64,000 bases of DNA from BOG-908 sp964247675 (GCA_964247675.1 CAXTVW010000001.1:1-64000); one strand, 5' to 3'; numbered from the stretch's first letter, positions 42,487-52,085 are shown. Notes: generated by a model not told the origin, from the letters alone. Program-made: numbers and translations.

Positions 42487-43806
42487 CTACAAGTCACCCA
42501 AAGCCTGATCGAGATCGGCCATGATGTCGGCAGCGTGCTCGATGCCGATGCTCAGCCTGATCATCTCCGGCCTGACCCCCGCGCGGAGCTGCTCGGCGGC
42601 CGACATCTGCCGGTGCGTGGTGGACGCCGGGTGGCAGGCCAGCGAGCGAACGTCGCCGATGTTGACGACGCGCAGCACGAGCCGCAGCCGATCGTAGAAC
42701 CGTGCCGCCGCCTCGTATCCCCCCGCGTGGCCAAAGCTGATCAGCGCGCTGCCGCGTCCGGCGAGGTATTTCCGCGAGAGCTGATAAGAGGGACTCTCCG
42801 GGAAACCGGCGAAGTTGACCCAGCCGACTTGCGGATGGTTGCGAAGGAAGGCCGCAACCTTGGCTGCGTTTTCCAGATGCCGGTCCATGCGTAAGGCAAC
42901 GGTCTCGATGCCTTGCAGAATCAGGAAGGCACTCAGCGGGGAAAGGACGGCGCCGGTGGTGCGCAGATAGACGCTGCGGCAGCGCGCGGCGAAGGCGGAG
43001 CGGCCAAAACGCTGCGTGTAGATCAGGCCGTGATAGGAGTCGTCTGGCGTGGTGAACTGGGGGAACCGGCCGGCGTGGCGCTGCCAGTCGAACCGGCCGG
43101 CATCGATGATGGCGCCGCCCAGCGTGCTGCCATGCCCGCCCAGGTATTTGGTCAGCGAATGCACGATGACGTCCGCGCCGTAGTCTATGGGCCGCAGGAC
43201 GACCGGTGTCGCCACGGTGTTGTCCACCACGAGCGGGGCTCCGTGGCGGTGCGCGCCCTCAGCCAGTTGCTCGATGTCGCAGATGTTGCCGGCCGGGTTG
43301 CCTATGCTCTCGCAAAACACCGCGCAGGTGTCCCCATCGATCAGCGCCCTCACGTCCGCGGGATGATCGGATGCCGCAAAGCGGGCCTGGACGCCCATTT
43401 GCGGCAGGATGTGGGACAGCAGGCTGTGCGTGGTGCCGTAGATCTGCGGGACGGAGACGATGTTGGCGCCGGGGCGAGCCAGGTTCAGCAACGTGTAATA
43501 CAGGGCGGCCTGGCCGGAGCTCACGGCCAGTGCCGCCTCGCCGCCCTCCAGCAGAGCGAGCCGGCGCTCCAGCACGCTGACCGTCGGGTTGCTGATGCGG
43601 CTGTAGCGGTCGCCTTCGGCCTTGAGGTTGAACAGCGAGGCCGCGTGCTCCGCGCTGTCGAAGGCATAGGCGACCGTCTGGTAGATCGGCGTGGCCACCG
43701 CCCGTGTCGCCGGGTCGATGATGGCGCCGCCATGCACGGCGGTCGTCTCCGGCCGCCATGTGGCCGGCTGCAGCGCGCCGAAGGAGCGATGCGGCCCGTC
43801 ATCCAT
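42487..43806 (-). CDS. O-acetylhomoserine sulfhydrylase-like PLP enzyme (MetY family)
   Basis: The 439-aa Cys/Met-metabolism PLP enzyme has TTAVHGG and PIYQTVAYAFDS at the N-terminus, YSRISNPTVSVLERRLALLEGG, and the PLP lysine in VIVHSLTKYLGGHGSTLGG. This length and profile fit O-acetylhomoserine sulfhydrylase, which makes homocysteine from O-acetylhomoserine and sulfide. It lies inside the exopolysaccharide locus, and a homoserine O-acyltransferase-like gene is about 10 kb away in the same locus. Gene symbol metY would be reasonable if function is confirmed. Confidence 0.87.
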   Translation of the reverse strand: MDDGPHRSFGALQPATWRPETTAVHGGAIIDPATRAVATPIYQTVAYAFDSAEHAASLFNLKAEGDRYSRISNPTVSVLERRLALLEGGEAALAVSSGQAALYYTLLNLARPGANIVSVPQIYGTTHSLLSHILPQMGVQARFAASDHPADVRALIDGDTCAVFCESIGNPAGNICDIEQLAEGAHRHGAPLVVDNTVATPVVLRPIDYGADVIVHSLTKYLGGHGSTLGGAIIDAGRFDWQRHAGRFPQFTTPDDSYHGLIYTQRFGRSAFAARCRSVYLRTTGAVLSPLSAFLILQGIETVALRMDRHLENAAKVAAFLRNHPQVGWVNFAGFPESPSYQLSRKYLAGRGSALISFGHAGGYEAAARFYDRLRLVLRVVNIGDVRSLACHPASTTHRQMSAAEQLRAGVRPEMIRLSIGIEHAADIMADLDQALGDL

Positions 43807-43842
43807 CCTGGCCGGCCTCCGCCGCCGCCTGGCGTGTTGCGG

Positions 43843-44571
43843 TCATGCCAGTATTGCCTCGCGCTGCATTGCCACTGGCTGGCAAAGCGGCGCCTGGCCG
43901 GACCGCACGGCTACCAGGGACTTGATCACGCCGCCCACACGTTCGCACTGTATGTTTGCGTCCGGGAACAGCGCTCCCATCATCCGCCTGTCCAGCAGGA
44001 AAGCGCTGTGCACCAGCGCCATGCCGGTTTCCACGTCCTGCGCCTTGGACCAATGACCGCGCTTCTTGCGCAGCACCAGCCGTAGCCGCACCGGTTCCGG
44101 CAGCCAGTGGAAGAACAGCGTGGAACTGTGCGGCTCAAGCGGAAACCAGAAATACGGTGTCTGGACGAAGTAGCAGGGTGCCAGCCGCCGCACCTCGCGC
44201 GCCATATCCTCCATGTCGGGCCACGTGCCGACATGTTCGATGACCGAGTTGGAATGCACGATGTCGAAGCTCATGTCCGGCCAGCGGGACAGGTCGCGCG
44301 CATCCCCCATTTCATACCCGAAACGGGGATCTTCCATCGCGCTGCGCGCCGGGTTCACCATGGTCACCTGGACCGCGCGGTTGCCGAGCAGGTCCGCCAT
44401 TCCGGACCAATAACGGGATTCCCCACCCACATCGAGAATGCGGCAATGACCGTTGCGGGCGAGCACCGCATCGACCAGGGGCAGGAAGGACTCGAAGCGC
44501 CGGCGCCGGAACAGGCGACTGCCGTCGCTGCCCATGCCGATCCTTCTCTCCAGCAGACGGTATATCAGCAT
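43843..44571 (-). CDS. Class I SAM-dependent methyltransferase
   Basis: The 242-aa protein has a Rossmann-type methyltransferase fold: motif I CRILDVGGESRYWSG, a YEMGDARDLSRWPDMSFDIVHSNSVIEHVG core (motifs III-IV), and FVQTPYFWFPLEPH. Its substrate is not recognisable; it most resembles methyltransferases in polysaccharide clusters. It ends 36 nt from metY on the same strand and is divergent from the polymerase gene, with a 212-nt shared promoter region. Confidence 0.8.
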   Translation of the reverse strand: MLIYRLLERRIGMGSDGSRLFRRRRFESFLPLVDAVLARNGHCRILDVGGESRYWSGMADLLGNRAVQVTMVNPARSAMEDPRFGYEMGDARDLSRWPDMSFDIVHSNSVIEHVGTWPDMEDMAREVRRLAPCYFVQTPYFWFPLEPHSSTLFFHWLPEPVRLRLVLRKKRGHWSKAQDVETGMALVHSAFLLDRRMMGALFPDANIQCERVGGVIKSLVAVRSGQAPLCQPVAMQREAILA

Positions 44572-44783
44572 GGGAACCGCTCAGCTGAGTGCACCACAGG
44601 GTCCGTTCCGTTTGCAGGCGGCCCGAAGGCGCGCCATGGCCAGTGGATGACCATGGGCGTGCATCGCGGCGGTCGGCAGAATGGTCTGACCCAGCCGGCA
44701 TAGTGCAGCCGCACCTTCGTCCGCCCGTTCGGCTGCTCAACAGTTCCGGCGCGCCTGCCTCCAGCGGCGGCCTTCGGGAACAC

Positions 44784-46148
44784 ATGTCCATCTCCTATGC
44801 CCGCATCGTCTCGCCACCGACGCATGGACGCTGGGAGCGGCGCGCCGCCTCAGGCCAGGTCAGGCTGTCTCTCGTGCTCGCCGCGATCGCGGCGGCCACG
44901 CTGTTGCTGCCGGAGGAGGCCTCGTTCTACCTGGGCTCGCTACGCCTGTCGGTGGCTCGGGCGATCCTGCTGGTCGTGGCACCAATCGCCCTCGTCGGCC
45001 TGCTGCGCCAGGCGGGTACGCCATCTTACAGGTTCTCCCTCTCCGACGTGCTGGTGCCGCTCACCGTGGCCTGGATGGTGCTCGCCGTGTCGATTACTGA
45101 AGGGCTGGACCGGGCGGCAGTCAGCGCGGGCTCCATCGGCATCGAGTTCGTGGGAAGCTACCTCGCCGGCCGGATGCTGCTGAAAGAGCCAGGCGAGGCG
45201 GTGGCGCTGGGCAGGCTGATCGCCGTGCTGACGGCAGGCACGGCAATCACCGCCCTGCCGGACCCCTGGACGCACAGCTACACCGTCCATACCGCGGTGG
45301 AAGCCCTGACCGGTTACCACGTCCCTTATATCTATGACCTACGCAACGGCCGGTTCCGGGCCGCAGGCGTGATGGAACATCCCATCCTGCTCGGCACGGT
45401 ATGCACGTTCGGCATCCTGCTCAGCATCCAGCTATTCCGCGGCTGGAAGCGGGTGGCGCTGATCGCCTGCCAGGCGGCGGGCGCCATCGTGTCGGTATCC
45501 TCCGCCCCGATCATGGGGCTGATGCTCGGACTGCTCTGCCTGCTCTATGGCAGGCTGACGCCAACCTGGACGCCGCGCTGGCGCTGGCTGATCGGCGCTT
45601 CTGCGGTTGGAATGTGCTGCATCGCCGTGGTACTGCCGAACCCGTTTGGCTTCCTTATCGGTCACCTCACCATAGATCCCAGCACGGGCTACTACCGCCT
45701 GTTGGAGTGGCAGGTCGCCGGCAATGACCTTCTCGGATCGCCGTGGTTCGGGCTCGGCCTTTCGGATGACTGGGTGCGGCCGGACTGGATGCCGCCCTCG
45801 ATCGACTCGCTCTGGCTCCGCTCCGCCATGTCGTTCGGGATACCGGGATCGTGCCTGATCGCAACCTGCCTTCTCGGCGCCTGCTGGCGGCGCGTGGACG
45901 TGCCATGGGCGTCTCTGACACCGGAGGAACGCCGGCTCGGCACAACCTTGAGCATCCTGCTGTTCCTTTATCTGTTCCAGGGTTTCACCGTGCATTTCTG
46001 GGGCGCCACCTGGGTCCTGATGGGTCTGTTTGCCGGGGTGCGCGCGCATCTGGGCGCCCTGGGCAGCTTGCAACCACGCAGCGCGCGCGTGCGCACGGTG
46101 CGCAGCGCGCGCATGCCCCGTCCCGCAACCTGTAGCAGAGAGGCTTGA
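44784..46148 (+). CDS. O-antigen ligase/polymerase-like membrane protein (Wzy type)
   Basis: The 454-aa integral membrane protein has about ten to twelve predicted helices. A long periplasmic loop (about 295-345) contains GYYRLLEWQVAGNDLLGSPWFGLGLSDDW, the G-x-x-R/W-x-x-W-type loop seen in WaaL/Wzy polymerases. ATG at 44784. In this locus it probably polymerises the repeat unit of the exopolysaccharide. The charged Arg-rich C-terminus is cytoplasmic. Ligase versus polymerase cannot be separated by sequence. Confidence 0.8.
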   Translation: MSISYARIVSPPTHGRWERRAASGQVRLSLVLAAIAAATLLLPEEASFYLGSLRLSVARAILLVVAPIALVGLLRQAGTPSYRFSLSDVLVPLTVAWMVLAVSITEGLDRAAVSAGSIGIEFVGSYLAGRMLLKEPGEAVALGRLIAVLTAGTAITALPDPWTHSYTVHTAVEALTGYHVPYIYDLRNGRFRAAGVMEHPILLGTVCTFGILLSIQLFRGWKRVALIACQAAGAIVSVSSAPIMGLMLGLLCLLYGRLTPTWTPRWRWLIGASAVGMCCIAVVLPNPFGFLIGHLTIDPSTGYYRLLEWQVAGNDLLGSPWFGLGLSDDWVRPDWMPPSIDSLWLRSAMSFGIPGSCLIATCLLGACWRRVDVPWASLTPEERRLGTTLSILLFLYLFQGFTVHFWGATWVLMGLFAGVRAHLGALGSLQPRSARVRTVRSARMPRPATCSREA

Positions 46149-46154
46149 GCACGC

Positions 46155-47009
46155 ATGAACCAGACCGCGATTGCCGGCTTCGCCATCCTGGCCGCCGGTG
46201 GCCTGGCTGGCCTCGTGGCGCTCGGCGCCGCCTCGCCTGCACTGGTGGCGTTTAGCGCCGGCCCGCCCGCGCCGCCGCTGCGCCCGCCGCCAGGCGCCAT
46301 GGTGGAACGTTTCGACCGGGACTGGGACGGCGGCACCTCGCCGGACCGCCTGTTCCGCAAGGACGGGGACTGGATCGCCACCGGCGGCAACCTGTTCCAG
46401 ACGGCCAACACGACCATCGTGCCGGACCCCGCGCATGGCGGCGGGACATTGCGCCTGCTGGTCCCCGGCGGGCAGACCACGCCACCCTTCAAGGCGGCCG
46501 AGATCGCCTCCATGCCAGGCTACGGCGGGACCGGCACCGGCGGGGTCGGCTACGGTTATTACGAGACCAGCCTGCAGGTGACCCCGGTCGCCGGCGTCTG
46601 CGCGTCGTTCTTCTGGATAGAGGCTCCAGGCTATGGCCCGCGCGAATGGGATGTCGAGTTCCTGACCGACGAGGACTGGATCGGCAGCACCGACCGCGGA
46701 CTCGTCCATTTCACCCTGCACCCGAGCAACCGCACGATCATCGCCAGCCTGGGCTTCAACCCGTCGCGGGCGCCGCACCGTTACGGGTTCCTGTGGACGC
46801 CCGGCAGCATCGTCTTCACCGTCGATGGCAGGAAGGCGGCGCAGTTTGCCGGCGCCGAGCTGCAGGGCGGACCGGCCGGCGGCTTCCTGATGGCCAACGA
46901 ATGGACCGGAAAAGCGGATTGGGGCGGCGGGCCACCCGCGGTGGACGCGGCCAGCCTCTACGGCTGGATCAGGTTCGAAGCCGGCGCGACTGTCGTTCCG
47001 GCCTGGTAG
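46155..47009 (+). CDS. GH16-family endoglycanase, membrane-anchored or secreted
   Basis: 284 aa. The N-terminal hydrophobic segment (about 3-34) can be an uncleaved anchor or signal, and a Pro-rich linker follows. The GH16 core has the catalytic E-x-D-x-E motif as EWDVEF (Glu164, Asp166, Glu168), preceded by VCASFFWIEAPGYGP. These enzymes cleave beta-1,3/1,4-glucans, beta-galactans or similar chains and help length control or release of EPS. It starts 6 nt after the polymerase stop. A close paralogue lies at 63105-63890. Confidence 0.86.
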   Translation: MNQTAIAGFAILAAGGLAGLVALGAASPALVAFSAGPPAPPLRPPPGAMVERFDRDWDGGTSPDRLFRKDGDWIATGGNLFQTANTTIVPDPAHGGGTLRLLVPGGQTTPPFKAAEIASMPGYGGTGTGGVGYGYYETSLQVTPVAGVCASFFWIEAPGYGPREWDVEFLTDEDWIGSTDRGLVHFTLHPSNRTIIASLGFNPSRAPHRYGFLWTPGSIVFTVDGRKAAQFAGAELQGGPAGGFLMANEWTGKADWGGGPPAVDAASLYGWIRFEAGATVVPAW

Positions 47010-47055
47010 GCGCGGAATCCTACCAATCGTCCTCGGAAGTGACCGTTGCCAAAGC

Positions 47056-47203
47056 GAGCAAGCCTTCTTTTTTGAAAAGAAGCAAAAGACTTTTGCTGCC
47101 CCGCAATTTCAGCACGCGTGTTTATTCTGAAATTTCCAACTGCTGCAAATGCGGGTGAACAAAAATCATCTGGTCCTTTCTCCAAAAAATGATTGCTTAC
47201 TTT
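47056..47203. repeat. Dispersed inverted-repeat element, copy 9 (paired arms)
   Basis: Paired arms with inner edges CCCCGCA and TGCGGG. Sequence similarity to copy 12 extends beyond the arms: GTGACCGTTGC before and CTTTCTGCC after, suggesting a full element near 47039-47210 and a more recent common origin of the two. Confidence 0.85.
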
Positions 47204-47269
47204 CTGCCACGAGGCCACGGCGACGCTGGTAGATTTGAAAGAGTCCGCGCTGCCGCGGAGTGTTGAAGC

Positions 47270-47345
47270 GTACGCCTCAACCAGGCGTACCCGACGGAGA
47301 CAAAGGTTTTTTGGTTCTTTTCAAAAAAGAACCGCTTTCTTCCTC
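47270..47345. repeat. Dispersed inverted-repeat element, copy 10 (single arm) with adjacent palindrome
   Basis: Palindrome GTACGCCT-N5-AGGCGTAC (47270-47290) leads into a right-type arm (GTTCTTTTCAAAAAAGAAC hairpin, 47290-47345). The arm encodes the C-terminal tail of the flippase gene (stop at 47277). Confidence 0.75.
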
Positions 47346-48791
47346 TGAAGCAGCCTCGACACGGCGCGGCATCGAAGCCAGCACCGCCGGCCACAAGCAG
47401 GCAGCGAGACCGGCTGCGCATGCGGCCAAACGCTGCGGCAGCGCGGGGTGCAGGGCCGAAATCCAGCCGGCTATCGCCGCCAGCAACAAGCAGGAGAGCG
47501 CGCCGGAGCGCCACGCGCGCTGCCCGGACCCGCCGTAATGACGGCGCAGGCGTAGATGCGTCGTGGTCAGGGCGAACAGTTCGGCCGCCAGCCCGCCAGC
47601 CACCGCCGCCTCCAGGGTGGGACGCAGCGCCAGGGCCAGCGCCATCAGTGGAAGGCAGGCCAGCCCCGCGCTGTTGCACAGCGCGAGGTCGGCCGTGGCA
47701 CCAACGGCCATCCCGAACAGGTTGAGCGTACCCCGTACCAGCCGCAGGGCGACGATGCCGGCGAACAGCGCGCAGAACAGGTCACTGGCCACGTAGCTGG
47801 CGCCGAACACCATCGTGATTGCGGGGGCGCCAAGGCAGGCGATGACGCAGGCGGCACAGCCGCCGATGGCTGCGGCGGCGCGGTTCAGGTTTGCAGCGAG
47901 TGCCGCGAACACGGCATCGCGGTCGGCATGCCACGCCGCCGAAAGGCTCGGCTGCCAGGCGGTGGTCGCGAAGCGCATCAGCAGGTTGATCGGCTGCATC
48001 AGCAGGGTGGTGGCAAGTCCGTACAGCCCGAGCGCAGAGGGGCCGAGCCAGCCGCCCACCACCATGCGGTCGAGCTGGCTGGAGGCCGCCAGGATCATGC
48101 CGTTGCAGGTGAGCGGCAGGCCAAACCGCAACGCCGCCCGCAGCGGGGCGGCTCTCAGGGTAAAACGGTAGGGCACCGCGCGGGCGGCAAGATGGGAGAG
48201 GAGCACGGCGGCCGCCGCCTGCGCGATCAGCCCCCAAAGGATGGCCGTGTGGTTGGGGTGTAGCCAGGCGGCGATGGCCGATACCGCGAGCCCGGTCAGG
48301 GCTGCCACGGCCTCCGCCGTGGCGGCGGGCCGGAAGCGGTGCGCGCGCTGCATCTGGAACACGCCCAGATGCACCAGGCCGCGCAGCAGCGGTGCGGCGG
48401 CCAGCAGGGCGAATTCCGGCCCCAGGCCGCCTTCGTGAATCATAGCGGCTACCGGCCAGGCCAGCAGCACCGCCAGGCAGAAGCCGACACCGCCGCGCGC
48501 CAGCGTCAGCGTGTGCGCCGCGTCCAGCGCCGCCCGGCTCCCGCCATCGCGCGCATAGACCAGATAGCGGTCCAGTCCGACAAAGCTGATCATCTCGATC
48601 ACCGCGCCAAGCGTGTTGATGGCAGCCGCAATGCCGAATTCCCTGGATCCGAGCAGGCGCGCGAGAATGATGGTCCGCACGAACAGCGACCCGAGCTCAA
48701 TCGCCAGGCCTAGACCCACGACCACGCTGCCGCCAAGCAGCGAGGATGCGCCCGCAGTGCGCGCTGGTGCGGCGGCCATTCCGTCAGCCAC
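47277..48791 (-). CDS. Lipopolysaccharide/exopolysaccharide flippase (Wzx-like, MATE/polysaccharide transporter family)
   Basis: The 504-aa membrane protein has about 12 to 14 helices in the polysaccharide-transport (Wzx/RfbX) layout: it opens LLGGSVVVGLGLAIELGSLFVRTIILARLLGSREFGIAAAINTLG and has the LDRMVVGGWLGPSALGLYGLATTL segment. It flips lipid-linked repeat units across the inner membrane. GTG at 48791; ATG at 48779 is possible. The last about 18 residues are encoded by repeat copy 10 (KRTKKPLSPS), so the native C-terminus is likely altered. Confidence 0.85.
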   Translation of the reverse strand: MADGMAAAPARTAGASSLLGGSVVVGLGLAIELGSLFVRTIILARLLGSREFGIAAAINTLGAVIEMISFVGLDRYLVYARDGGSRAALDAAHTLTLARGGVGFCLAVLLAWPVAAMIHEGGLGPEFALLAAAPLLRGLVHLGVFQMQRAHRFRPAATAEAVAALTGLAVSAIAAWLHPNHTAILWGLIAQAAAAVLLSHLAARAVPYRFTLRAAPLRAALRFGLPLTCNGMILAASSQLDRMVVGGWLGPSALGLYGLATTLLMQPINLLMRFATTAWQPSLSAAWHADRDAVFAALAANLNRAAAAIGGCAACVIACLGAPAITMVFGASYVASDLFCALFAGIVALRLVRGTLNLFGMAVGATADLALCNSAGLACLPLMALALALRPTLEAAVAGGLAAELFALTTTHLRLRRHYGGSGQRAWRSGALSCLLLAAIAGWISALHPALPQRLAACAAGLAACLWPAVLASMPRRVEAASEEESGSFLKRTKKPLSPSGTPG

Positions 48792-48825
48792 TGGCCATCA
48801 CTGGAACGGTTCGCGCAGTTGCGAA

Positions 48826-48983
48826 GCAGGCAAGCAGTCCTTTTTTGTAAAAAAGGACCAAAAAACTTTTTCTACCCCCATTTGCATCAGCCGGGTGCCG
48901 TTAATAAAGCTAGGCACTGCAGCATCGCGGGGAACAAAAGTTTTTTGCTTCTTTTTTGCAAAAAAGAAGGCCTTGCCTGCTTC
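48826..48983. repeat. Dispersed inverted-repeat element, copy 11 (paired arms)
   Basis: The left hairpin is GTCC/GGAC type (GTCCTTTTTTGTAAAAAAGGAC) and the right is CTTC/GAAG type. It separates the flippase from the GT2 gene. Confidence 0.9.
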
Positions 48984-48991
48984 GCCCAAGT

Positions 48992-50047
48992 TCAATGCCG
49001 AGCGAGTGACACCGGCGGCGCACCCGTCTCCCCGCGCAGCCCGGCCCGCAGGCCGCGTGCCGCGACAGCCAGGTTCCGCCACGCACCCACGGCGGCGAAG
49101 CTTGCCAGATGCGCGCATTGCATCAGCAGCGTCCACGCCATCCAGTTAGGGAAGTGCCGCCGCACGAACAGGATGCGGTTGCGGAACTGCAGATAGACCG
49201 CCATCGGCGAACGTTCGGCGCGGTGCGCCTGCGACTTGATGGTGGAGCCGCCGGCATGGGCCACCACCGCACGGTCGGCGTAGCCGATCGCATCGAGCGC
49301 TTTGGCGCAATAGCCCCAGTCGAGATCCTCGTAATACAGGAAGTAGTCGTCGTTCATCGGGCCGATCCGCTCGATCAGCTTGCGCGAGGCATACATCGAG
49401 GCACCGGACGGCGAGCCCATGCGCGCTTCGACATCGCGTGCCGAAGGCATGATGGAGGCCGGGCAGTCCGGGTCGATCCCCACCGTCACCGCGCGCAGCC
49501 GGCTCCAGGCCAGGCCGCGCAGCTGGATGTTGCCCGAGCGCGGCAGGTGGACGAGGCGGCTGGCCACCATGCCCTTGCCCTGTTCGGCGGCGTAGCGCGT
49601 CAGCTCCAGCAGCGCGTCGGCGGACGGCACGGTATCCGGATTGAGGACCCAGGCGCCGGTCCAGCCCGGCAGGCAAGCGAGCGTGGCAAGCCAGCCGTTC
49701 ACCCCGCCGGCATAGCCACGGTTCTCGATCATGTCGCTGATGAACACGGAGCATCGCGCTTCGCCGTTGGGCGACAGCAGGCAGAGTTCGGCCGTCTGCC
49801 GGGCTCCCTGGGCCTGGCGCAAGGGTGTGGCACCCTCCTGCAGCTTCCCGCAGGGGCCGCCTGGCGCCGTCAACGTGGCGGCCAGTCGCGCTGCGGCTTC
49901 CGCGCCGCCATTCTCGGCGATGAAGACGTCAAAATGCGGGATAGGCGTAGCCCGACCCAGCGCCCGCAGGCAGGTGGCTATCGCATGCGGAGTGCGGAAT
50001 CCGACGATGAGTACGGCCACGAACGGCGACTGGCTGTAGGCGTTCAT
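48992..50047 (-). CDS. GT2-family glycosyltransferase (rhamnosyltransferase-like)
   Basis: The 351-aa GT-A enzyme opens FVAVLIVGFRTPHAIATCL. It has NRGYAGGVNGWLATL, a DxD-like WVLNPDTVPSADAL, and DDYFLYYEDLDWGYCAKALD, all hallmarks of the rhamnosyltransferase-like GT2 group. ATG at 50047 overlaps the stop of the WecG/TagA gene by 4 nt (ATGA), so the two are coupled. It adds a sugar to the lipid-linked repeat unit; the donor is uncertain. Confidence 0.87.
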   Translation of the reverse strand: MNAYSQSPFVAVLIVGFRTPHAIATCLRALGRATPIPHFDVFIAENGGAEAAARLAATLTAPGGPCGKLQEGATPLRQAQGARQTAELCLLSPNGEARCSVFISDMIENRGYAGGVNGWLATLACLPGWTGAWVLNPDTVPSADALLELTRYAAEQGKGMVASRLVHLPRSGNIQLRGLAWSRLRAVTVGIDPDCPASIMPSARDVEARMGSPSGASMYASRKLIERIGPMNDDYFLYYEDLDWGYCAKALDAIGYADRAVVAHAGGSTIKSQAHRAERSPMAVYLQFRNRILFVRRHFPNWMAWTLLMQCAHLASFAAVGAWRNLAVAARGLRAGLRGETGAPPVSLARH

Positions 50048-50811
50048 CGCAGGCCGCCATATGGGCCAAGCGCGAACGCGATACCGCGCGGGCTCTCGAT
50101 GAGGTAGCGGCGCGCCATGCGCCGCGGCTCGGCCGCCAGGCGCCACGCCCATTCGAGCGCCAGGCGGCGCACCGGGCGCGGCGCGCGCCTCTGCAGGCCG
50201 GTCAGGAAATCGATCGACGCACCGGCGCAGATACCCACGCCCCTGGCGCGTCCGGTCCGGGCGATCCTGTCTGCCAGGACCTCCTGCTGTGGCGAGCCGA
50301 CGCAGAGAAAGGTGTAATCGGCACCGCTATCGGCCACGAATGAAGCGGCTTGCGAGAGCTCGGCCTCATGGCGCCAGAACCCCATAGATGGACACAGATG
50401 GCGGACCGGCGCGATGGCGAAGCGGGCTTGCAGCCGGCCGACAGCCTCCGGCGAGCCGCCCACGACGCACACCGTGCTGGCAGGCTTGATGGCGCGCGTG
50501 AACAGCGCCTCGACCAGCCCGGCGCCGGTCACCACCGGCGGCGGCTTCAGGCCGGCCAGCCGGGCGAGCAGCGCGATCACCCGGCTGTCCAGGAAGCAGA
50601 AATCCGCGTTTGCGTAGATGGCGGCCAGGTGTGCGTCACCGCCCTGCAGGCGGGCGAAATGGGCGGCGTTCGGGGTGATGGCGTAGCGCCATTGCGCGGC
50701 CTCCGCTGCCTGGCCGATAGCCTGCACCGCCTCATCCATCGTCCAGTGCCCCAGGGTGCACGGGCGGGTGCACGGGCGAAGCCAGGCGGCATGTACGGCC
50801 TGGCTCGCCAT
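50044..50811 (-). CDS. WecG/TagA/CpsF-family glycosyltransferase
   Basis: The 255-aa protein matches the WecG/TagA/CpsF family (GT26): CTLGHWTMDEAVQAIGQAA, ITPNAAHFARLQGGDAHLAAIYANADFCFLDSRVIALLARL, VVTGAGLVEALF, VCVVGGSPEAVGRL and CVGSPQQEVLADRI. It adds a UDP- or similar-activated sugar to the undecaprenyl-linked primer. The ATG at 50811 overlaps the upstream GT2 stop as TGATG, and its own stop overlaps the next gene, so three glycosyltransferases form one coupled unit. Confidence 0.9.
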   Translation of the reverse strand: MASQAVHAAWLRPCTRPCTLGHWTMDEAVQAIGQAAEAAQWRYAITPNAAHFARLQGGDAHLAAIYANADFCFLDSRVIALLARLAGLKPPPVVTGAGLVEALFTRAIKPASTVCVVGGSPEAVGRLQARFAIAPVRHLCPSMGFWRHEAELSQAASFVADSGADYTFLCVGSPQQEVLADRIARTGRARGVGICAGASIDFLTGLQRRAPRPVRRLALEWAWRLAAEPRRMARRYLIESPRGIAFALGPYGGLR

Positions 50812-51743
50812 CACACGGTCGCGGGCATGGCGGCACGGACGCGGCAGTCGCGCGCCATGCCCCACATCAGCCGGGCACGCCATAACCGGTGACGTACCAG
50901 GACGGTGGCCGCGGACAATTTCAGCCCCGCCGTGGGCAGCCGGCGGCTGCGTGCCACGCGTAGTAGATGCGGCAGCACGGAGGCCGGCATCAGCATCGTC
51001 TTGACGGTCCAGCGCAGGTCGCCGAACCGGCGTTCGCTCGCCAGCAGATAGTGCTCGCGTATCACCCGGCGCCAGCGCGTGGCCAGCTCCTCCCAGTCGC
51101 GGCGGGCGTAATGCGATACGATCGCCGCCGGCTGGTAGCCCAGGCTGAAGCCGGCGGCCCGGGCGCGGAACGACCAATCCATGTCCTCCGAAACGCCGGC
51201 GCGGAACCCGCCGACATCGTCGAACACCTCGCGCCACACCCACATGTTGCCGCTGCCGGTATAGCCCTCCTCCTTGACGTAGCGTTCGAAATCGAAGCCG
51301 AACTCCATCTCCCACGCCTCGACGGGGGTGATCGAAGCGCTGTCGAGCGGGATCGTGCGCACCTGGCCGCCGGCGAAATCGTAGGACCTGAGCGCGGCCA
51401 CGCCGTGTTCGATCCAGTCCGGGGCGGGACGGCAATCACTGTCGATGAAAGCCAGTATCCGGCCGCGCGCCACCTCGACCCCGGCGTTGCGGGCCGGGCC
51501 GGCGCCCTGCACGCGCGCGTGTATGACGGTGGCGCCGCGGGCCGCCTGCCGCACCGCATCGAGACCGCAGGCTGAGTTGTTGTCGGCCACGATCACCTCG
51601 AAAGCGTGCGGCGGCCAAGTCTGGCATTGCAGGCCGGCAAGACAGGCGGCAAGGCCGGACAGATCATTGAAATGCGGGATGATGACGGAGACGAGAGGGT
51701 GCGGCTGGAGTGCGATCGCCGATCGCAGGGCGGCGTTGGGCAT
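50811..51743 (-). CDS. GT2-family glycosyltransferase
   Basis: The 310-aa GT-A enzyme has PLVSVIIPHFNDLSGLAACLAGLQCQTWPP at the N-terminus, EVIVADNNS, RILAFIDSDCRPAPDW with the D-x-D, and a GVSEDMDWSFRARAAGF acceptor/catalytic region. ATG at 51743 is preferred; a frame extension to 51833 exists but has no family sequence. It reads into the WecG-like gene through a TGATG junction. It assembles the exopolysaccharide repeat unit. Confidence 0.87.
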   Translation of the reverse strand: MPNAALRSAIALQPHPLVSVIIPHFNDLSGLAACLAGLQCQTWPPHAFEVIVADNNSACGLDAVRQAARGATVIHARVQGAGPARNAGVEVARGRILAFIDSDCRPAPDWIEHGVAALRSYDFAGGQVRTIPLDSASITPVEAWEMEFGFDFERYVKEEGYTGSGNMWVWREVFDDVGGFRAGVSEDMDWSFRARAAGFSLGYQPAAIVSHYARRDWEELATRWRRVIREHYLLASERRFGDLRWTVKTMLMPASVLPHLLRVARSRRLPTAGLKLSAATVLVRHRLWRARLMWGMARDCRVRAAMPATV

Positions 51744-51930
51744 TGTGGCAACCCCCGTTCCTGCCGCGGGCCTGCGCCTGCCCGTGACCGTTTCGACCTC
51801 GCCGGATGGCGTGCGCGATGAACAGGGATACAAGCCGGCTGAGCGTGGGGGACAGGATCGGCTGCACTACTCCGGCTGATACAGGAGCGCCTCACCTCAT
51901 ATCAGCCGGCCTGGAGAGTGACGGTTGCGG

Positions 51931-52085
51931 AAGCAAGCAAGGCCTTCTTTTCTTGAAAGAAGAAGCAAAGAACTTTGGCTTTCCCGCAACTTCAGCGCGC
52001 GCGTTTGTCCGCGAACACGCGACTGCTGCAAGTGTGGGGAAACAAAATTTTGCTTCTCTTTTTAAAAGAGGACTGCCTGCTTTCT
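51931..52085. repeat. Dispersed inverted-repeat element, copy 12 (paired arms)
   Basis: Paired arms with spacer similarity to copy 9 (CCCGCAACTTCAGC opposite a GCTGCAAGTGTGGGG edge). Outer flanks GTGACGGTTGC and CTTTCTGCC are shared with copy 9. Confidence 0.85.
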
